Under the pieces are notes generated by a model that was given only the letters and a program-made list of their open reading frames with translations, was not told where the DNA came from and ran no database searches. 64,000 bases of DNA from Terrisporobacter glycolicus ATCC 14880 = DSM 1288 (GTDB taxonomy: Bacteria > Bacillota > Clostridia > Peptostreptococcales > Peptostreptococcaceae). Position 1 is the stretch's first letter. Each line of letters begins with the position of its first letter. The stretch spans positions 3,286,001 through 3,350,000 of the forward strand of contig NZ_CP117523.1 of the NCBI RefSeq assembly GCF_036812735.1, written 5' to 3'. A program made the position numbers and the translations under genes. Positions 63,464-64,000 of the stretch are shown here, one piece after another.

Positions 63464-64000
63464 TTATTTACTCATTTGTAAATTCGAAATTCCCTTATAA
63501 ATATCAAAATCGTTAGGATGAATAGTTCCTTCAAGCCTCTTATTAGATACTATAAAATTGTCTAATATTCCTAAAGATATAAATGAAGCTTTTTCAGCCA
63601 CATACTTTTGAATTTGGTCATATATTTTTTTAGTTTCATCCTCTGATTTAGAATTTCCTAAAGATTTAATATATGTTGATAGTTCCTTATCTTTTATATT
63701 GCATGATTCCAATATACCTCTAGCATCTGGAATACTTGATAAAGAGTAACCAACTACTGCTAAATCGTAGTTTTTAGAATCAATAGCTTTAGTTAAATCT
63801 TTTTCTTTTAATTCTTTTACTACACTCTTTATTCCTATTGAGGCTAAATTTTGTCTTATAATATTTGCTACCTTTATTCTTTCACCATTACTATCAGATA
63901 CTACTATGTTTAATTCTACTTTATTCAGTACTTCTTTCATTTCTTTTTTTGAAAGCTCCGAGTTAGGTGAAGCACCTGTAGAATTATCTTCTATTATACC
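63464..64000 (-). CDS. Oligopeptide-type ABC substrate-binding protein, C-terminal part
   Basis: The frame is open to the right edge of the window, so this is the 3' end of a longer gene; the Met at 63940 is internal. The visible 178 residues fit the C-terminal lobe of SBP family 5 (OppA/DppA-like): VANIIRQNLASIGIKSVVKE, NYDLAVVGYSLSSIPDARGI and a final segment EKASFISLGILDNFIVSNKR. A lipobox would lie outside the window. Ligand unknown. Confidence 0.75.
   Translation of the reverse strand, partial: GIIEDNSTGASPNSELSKKEMKEVLNKVELNIVVSDSNGERIKVANIIRQNLASIGIKSVVKELKEKDLTKAIDSKNYDLAVVGYSLSSIPDARGILESCNIKDKELSTYIKSLGNSKSEDETKKIYDQIQKYVAEKASFISLGILDNFIVSNKRLEGTIHPNDFDIYKGISNLQMSK

Overview
The window is AT-rich, densely coded, low-GC Firmicute chromosome. 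Gene content and order (Rnf complex, then maf-radC-mreBCD-PBP2-minCDE-rodA-mgsA, then radical SAM-rng-rplU-prp-rpmA-obgE-yhbY, then nadD-yqeK-rsfS-leuS) point to an anaerobic Clostridia member, most like the Peptostreptococcaceae (Clostridioides, Paraclostridium, Romboutsia relatives). This is an inference from synteny and family knowledge; the species cannot be fixed from the window. I see no tRNA or rRNA gene, insertion sequence, prophage, CRISPR array or origin. Most of the window is core genome, and most genes lie on the minus strand.

Layout. 1-181: start of a response regulator cut by the window edge. 396-1100: tcdA. 1311-6336: a polyamine operon transcribed speA-speD-speE-speB-metK (arginine to agmatine to putrescine to spermidine, with its own S-adenosylmethionine synthetase) behind a good sigma-A-type promoter. 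6883-12567: a G5/3D cell-wall protein, rhodanese, uracil-DNA glycosylase, a NusG domain II protein divergent from apbE (flavin transferase), comEA, and a D,D-carboxypeptidase. 12597-16699: argH, a HAD phosphatase, a cation/proton antiporter, ridA. 16879-21415: leuS with a T-box leader, then rsfS, yqeK, nadD. 21652-23450: recX, a 25-residue membrane peptide, RNase Z. 23481-26602: an S41 peptidase lipoprotein, an HTH/DUF2975 pair, a PotD-like lipoprotein. 26910-33706: yhbY, obgE, rpmA, prp and rplU with an L21-type leader, then rng and the paired DUF2344/radical SAM genes. 34080-35273: a flavodiiron protein.

35334-45710 is one long minus-strand cell-shape and division operon from maf to mgsA, containing an unusually large PBP2. 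45953-51078 is the full rnfCDGEAB operon. The RnfG and RnfD subunits carry the threonines that the ApbE encoded at 9.4 kb is expected to load with FMN. 51317-55627 holds a SPOR-like protein, an SH3b/NlpC-P60 hydrolase, a VOC protein, a secreted EEP-family phosphohydrolase whose start codon looks damaged or non-canonical, and an unrecognised 202-residue protein.

55947-59106 is an accessory-looking operon: LytTR response regulator, AgrC-like histidine kinase, YhfC-family intramembrane protease, DUF3887 lipoprotein. Direct repeats sit in its promoter. 59267-61187 is a divergent XRE-cupin regulator and alanine racemase pair with two direct repeats, one beside each -35 box. The window closes with a bacteriohemerythrin, ilvE, a heavy-metal-associated protein and the 3' part of an oligopeptide-binding protein.

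The best candidates for something new are the LytTR/YhfC operon with its repeat-bearing promoter and flanking orphan hairpin and small ORF, the alr operator, and the EEP gene whose signal peptide is in frame but has no standard start codon. Promoters, hairpins and repeats were found by eye from base pairing and -35/-10 spacing; none has been tested by folding software or database search.
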